From CAZAYB01 sp964489215 (GTDB lineage Bacteria; Planctomycetota; Phycisphaerae; Sedimentisphaerales; Anaerohalosphaeraceae), in contig CAZAYB010000131.1 of assembly GCA_964489215.1 (NCBI GenBank), positions 1 to 8,522 on the forward strand: a DNA stretch of 8,522 nucleotides, given 5' to 3'. Shown in pieces: positions 5,840 to 8,522 of the stretch. Numbering within the stretch: position 1 is the first letter of the stretch; each line of letters opens with the position of its first letter. Both the position numbers and the translations under genes were made by a program. Under the pieces are notes generated by a model that saw only the letters and a list, made by a program, of their open reading frames with translations, did no database searches and was not told the DNA's origin.

Positions 5840-6793
5840 GTGGTACCTCACTCTGACAGCCAAAAATGGAACAGAAAGCATCTGCTGAACATACGTGAGC
5901 TTAGCAGGCCAGAGCTTGAATTTATTCTCCAGACCGCAAAAGGGTTTGAGCAGATTAGTACTCGTTCAGTGAAAAAGGCTCCTCCGCTTCGAGGAAAGGT
6001 AGTTGTAAACCTCTTTTTTGAGGACAGCACAAGAACAAGAAACAGTTTCACCCTTGCCGCCTCAAGACTAAGCGCAGACGTCATAGAGTTCACAAAAAAA
6101 AGCAGTTCTGTCAGCAAAGGCGAATCCCTCCTGGATACCGCAAGAAACCTCGAGGCCATGGGAATCGACATAATTGTGATAAGGCATAATGCAGGAGGTG
6201 CACCGGCTTTCTTAAGCAGAAACATAAACGCGTGTGTCGTTAACGCTGGAGATGGTTTCAACGAACACCCAACCCAGGCCCTTTTGGATGTCTGCACTAT
6301 TATGAAAAAGAAAGGTTCTCTCGATGGCCTCAAAATTGGAATCGTAGGAGATATCGCACACTCAAGAGTCGCTGGAAGCGGGATCTGGGCGATGACAAAA
6401 CTCGGCGCTGAGGTAACTCTGATAGGACCGCCGACTCTTATGCCCTCAAGCGTTGATAAACTTCCAGTAAAGGTTGCTACTAATCTTGATGACGTAATTG
6501 AAAAACTTGATGTTATAAACATGCTCAGAATACAATTCGAAAGGTTCGGCTCAAACTTATTCCCCTCGGTAAAGGAATACTCACACTTCTTTGCATTAAC
6601 CGTTGAAAGAATGAAAAGAGCAAAACCTGATATGCTCGTCATGCACCCGGGGCCCATAAATCGAGGACTGGAGCTTGAATCTGAAGTCGCTGATGGACCA
6701 AACAGTGTCATTCTTGACCAGGTCGCAAATGGGGTCGCAGTTAGAATGGCAGTGCTTTACCTCGTTAACCAGGCAATGGCAGGGGGGAAATGA
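5840..6793 (+). CDS. pyrB: Aspartate carbamoyltransferase catalytic chain
   Basis: Joins carbamoyl phosphate and L-aspartate to N-carbamoyl-aspartate, the second step of de novo pyrimidine synthesis in the cytoplasm. 317 residues, close to the usual 305-315. Carbamoyl-phosphate site: FFEDSTRTR (STRTR at 63-67) and K93 in the 80s loop SVSKGES. R115 in VIRH, HPTQALLD (143-150), the R-x-Q-x-E-R motif in MLRIQFERF, and HPGPINRG (269-276) complete the active site. All key residues are present. The GTG start abuts the pyrR stop. The nearby ATG at 5866 is out of frame. No pyrI regulatory-chain gene lies next to it. Adjacent pyrB and pyrC suggest the ATCase-DHOase complex known from Aquifex, Thermus and Pseudomonas types, although here this is inference. 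Confidence 0.97.
   Translation: MVPHSDSQKWNRKHLLNIRELSRPELEFILQTAKGFEQISTRSVKKAPPLRGKVVVNLFFEDSTRTRNSFTLAASRLSADVIEFTKKSSSVSKGESLLDTARNLEAMGIDIIVIRHNAGGAPAFLSRNINACVVNAGDGFNEHPTQALLDVCTIMKKKGSLDGLKIGIVGDIAHSRVAGSGIWAMTKLGAEVTLIGPPTLMPSSVDKLPVKVATNLDDVIEKLDVINMLRIQFERFGSNLFPSVKEYSHFFALTVERMKRAKPDMLVMHPGPINRGLELESEVADGPNSVILDQVANGVAVRMAVLYLVNQAMAGGK
6782..6787 (+). promoter_or_regulatory. G-rich Shine-Dalgarno at the pyrB/pyrC junction
   Basis: Six G's lie 2 nt before the first ATG (6790) and 5 nt before the second in-frame ATG (6793). The spacing favours 6793 as the real start of pyrC. The first ATG overlaps the pyrB stop as ATGA. The G run is also a possible slippage site. Confidence 0.5.
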
Positions 6794-8088
6794 TGAAAAA
6801 AACTCCTGACAAAAAAATACTCATAAAAAACGGAAACGTCATCGACCCCGCTAATAATTTCAACCAGAAAGCGGATGTATTTATCGAAGATGGAATTATA
6901 CAAAAAATCGGTTCTATTTCACAACAGGCTGACATTGTTATTGACGCTCAAAACAAATACGTCGTACCTGGACTGATTGACATGCACGTACACTTCAGGG
7001 AACCGGGAGACGAAGAAGAAGAAACCATTGCAAGCGGGTCCGCTGCCGCAGTCGCTGGTGGATTTACTTCGGTTGTGTGCATGCCGAATACCGACCCATG
7101 CATAGAAAACCAGACCAGCGTCGAATTCGTCCACCGTATGGGAAGACAGGCAAGAAAAACCTATATCTACACTATGGGGGCAATAACACAGGCAAGACAG
7201 GGCAAGGAACTGGCTGAAATGGGACTTATGCACCAGGCCGGTGCTATCGGTTTCACTGATGACGGTAATGGACTCCAGGACACAGCCGTTATGCTGCGAG
7301 CCTTGAAATACGCTTCAATGTTCGATACTTTTCTTGCACAGCATTGCCAGGACAACTCCCTCGGAAGCAATGGTGTTATGAACTCAGGATACAATTCAAC
7401 TATCCTCGGACTGCCCGGAATTGACCCCCTCGCAGAGGAAATGATGCTCTGGAGAGATATTCAGCTCGTAAAAAAAACAAAAACTCGTTATCATGCCCAG
7501 CACATTTCTACAAAGGGTTCTGCAAAAATTATAAGAGATGCAAAAAAAGAAAACCTCCCTGTAACATGTGAAGTTACCCCGCATCATCTGCTCTTCACCG
7601 ATGATGCCATTAAGGAATACGATACCTATTTCAAGGTTAATCCTCCGCTTAGAACAGCTGAGGACATAGACGCTCTTATTGAGCTTATAAAAGACGGGCT
7701 AGTTGACGCTCTGGTTACAGACCACGCACCGCACCTGATTAGCGAAAAAGAGCTGGAATTTCTCAACGCACCATTTGGGATTGCCAGTCTCGAATGCGCT
7801 CTGCCTTTATTCCATAAGGCCCTGATTGAGCCTGAAATTATAACCTGGCCTGAAATGATTAAATTGATGACAAAATCACCTGCCGATGCCATGGGAATAG
7901 ATAAAGGCACCCTGTCAAAAGGCTCAGTTGCGGATGTCACAATCTTTGACCCGGAACAAAAATGGGAAATTGACGTAAATAAATTCTTTTCGAAAAGCAG
8001 TAACTGTCCTTATAACCGATGGGAAGTTACTTCAAGGGTAAAAAACACTATTGTAGGCGGTGAGATCAGGTATTCAGATAAACATTGA
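6790..8088 (+). CDS. pyrC: Dihydroorotase, class I
   Basis: Cyclises N-carbamoyl-aspartate to dihydroorotate (third step of UMP synthesis), a cytoplasmic zinc amidohydrolase. 432 residues, normal for class I. Seen in order: N-terminal beta-sandwich strands (ILIKNGNVIDP), DMHVHFREPG with metal ligands H66 and H68, GGFTSVVCMPNT, GFTDDGN with the class I Asp pair (157-158), H185 in LAQHCQDNSL (where the family usually has Glu, here Q187), H238 in HAQHIST, CEVTPHHL, KVNPPLR, and catalytic D311 in TDHAPH, then APFGIASLE. Metal ligands are intact, unlike the inactive pyrC' of Pseudomonas pyrRBC' operons. The start is 6790 (4-nt ATGA overlap with pyrB) or 6793, the latter having better Shine-Dalgarno spacing. 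The nuclease gene follows after 3 nt. Confidence 0.97.
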   Translation: MMKKTPDKKILIKNGNVIDPANNFNQKADVFIEDGIIQKIGSISQQADIVIDAQNKYVVPGLIDMHVHFREPGDEEEETIASGSAAAVAGGFTSVVCMPNTDPCIENQTSVEFVHRMGRQARKTYIYTMGAITQARQGKELAEMGLMHQAGAIGFTDDGNGLQDTAVMLRALKYASMFDTFLAQHCQDNSLGSNGVMNSGYNSTILGLPGIDPLAEEMMLWRDIQLVKKTKTRYHAQHISTKGSAKIIRDAKKENLPVTCEVTPHHLLFTDDAIKEYDTYFKVNPPLRTAEDIDALIELIKDGLVDALVTDHAPHLISEKELEFLNAPFGIASLECALPLFHKALIEPEIITWPEMIKLMTKSPADAMGIDKGTLSKGSVADVTIFDPEQKWEIDVNKFFSKSSNCPYNRWEVTSRVKNTIVGGEIRYSDKH

Positions 8089-8091
8089 CCT

Positions 8092-8522
8092 ATGCCGACA
8101 CTTATCGATGGACATAATCTCCTTCACGCCGTCCTGAGATACGAAGAATTTGCCGATATGAACGTAGACTATCTATGTCAGGCAATTTCAAAATATCTGA
8201 AGCGGATAAAGGAAAAGGGACATATCATTTTCGATGGCGACATGCCGCTGAAACATGGCGGAATAAGAACAAACTACCCGTCATTAAGGGTATCATACTG
8301 CGGCCTTCAAACAGATGCCGACTCTGTTATTATTGAAAAGATAAATGCAAGCACCGCACCAAAAAGAATTACAGTTATCAGCAGTGACCGTGAAGTAGCA
8401 GATGCCGCAAGGCTGAAAAAAGCAAAGTCAATTTCTTCCGATGAATTCTGGCACTTGCTTACCGAGAAAATTCAGCAGCGGCATAGACCAGCCCCCGAAC
8501 CTGAGGAAAAAACCAAAGGCCT
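8092..8522 (+). CDS. NYN/YacP-like (PIN-fold) ribonuclease, 3' partial
   Basis: Open from ATG at 8092 to the window end (143 codons, no stop), so the C terminus is missing. The family is the NYN-domain, YacP/Rae1-like metal-dependent endoribonucleases. Seen here: LIDGHNLLHAV (4-14) with D6, HIIFDGD with D48, the middle acidic motif TDADSVIIEK (D75, D77), and VISSDREVADAA with D99. This is the PIN-like set of four acidic positions. After about residue 125 a charged tail rich in Pro and Glu begins, which is not part of the conserved fold. It starts 3 nt after the pyrC stop without a good Shine-Dalgarno, so it is likely translated by coupling. The target RNA is unknown; in B. subtilis Rae1 acts on ribosome-bound mRNA, but that cannot be assumed here. 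Confidence 0.8.
   Translation, partial: MPTLIDGHNLLHAVLRYEEFADMNVDYLCQAISKYLKRIKEKGHIIFDGDMPLKHGGIRTNYPSLRVSYCGLQTDADSVIIEKINASTAPKRITVISSDREVADAARLKKAKSISSDEFWHLLTEKIQQRHRPAPEPEEKTKG

Noticed and set aside
5848..6711. Long open frame (287 codons) on the minus strand opposite pyrB
   Set aside because: It lies wholly antisense to a well-supported pyrB, its translation has no recognisable motif, and it is explained by codon bias of the real gene.

Overview
The window looks like part of a Planctomycetota chromosome, most likely class Phycisphaerae. This is inferred from protein style only: an exported right-handed beta-helix protein ending in the 'D-x-G-x-x-D-x-G-F-H-Y-P' signature, type I dockerin-like EF-hand pairs on two unrelated exported proteins, and a subtilase carrying a dockerin. 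There is no 16S rRNA or other marker to confirm it. Base composition is moderate, and GTG and TTG starts are frequent.

Left part (about 1-3100, + strand): the 3' portion of a very large exported protein. It has Gly-rich beta-helix coils with polymorphic-outer-membrane-protein-like repeats, then an internal dockerin-like module with one canonical and one degenerate loop, then three tandem Fn3/Ig-like domains. The reading frame is open from base 2, so the true start lies outside the window. A hairpin terminator follows.

Middle (3297-4994, - strand): a secreted subtilisin-family (S8) protein with a signal peptide, S8 domain, beta-sandwich and C-terminal type I dockerin pair. His, oxyanion Asn and Ser are visible, but the expected catalytic Asp position appears to hold Cys. 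It converges on the beta-helix gene and has its own TTG start, Shine-Dalgarno and sigma70-type promoter.

The divergent intergenic region (4995-5311) is densely structured. It holds interleaved inverted repeats with pseudoknot topology, a GNRA-capped hairpin, a long AT-rich imperfect palindrome, an extended -10 promoter, and a nested palindrome that runs from the -10 box to the Shine-Dalgarno of pyrR.

Right part (5312-8522, + strand): a tight operon of pyrR, pyrB, pyrC and a NYN/YacP-like nuclease gene that is cut by the window end. PyrB (aspartate carbamoyltransferase) and PyrC (class I dihydroorotase) catalyse steps 2 and 3 of de novo UMP synthesis. PyrR has an intact PRPP loop, but most residues known to contact pyr mRNA in Bacillus subtilis are replaced, so control through the leader, if any, is probably not the classical attenuation. 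No mobile element, CRISPR array or RNA gene was recognised. The most promising unexplained item is the pyrR upstream region combined with the diverged PyrR.
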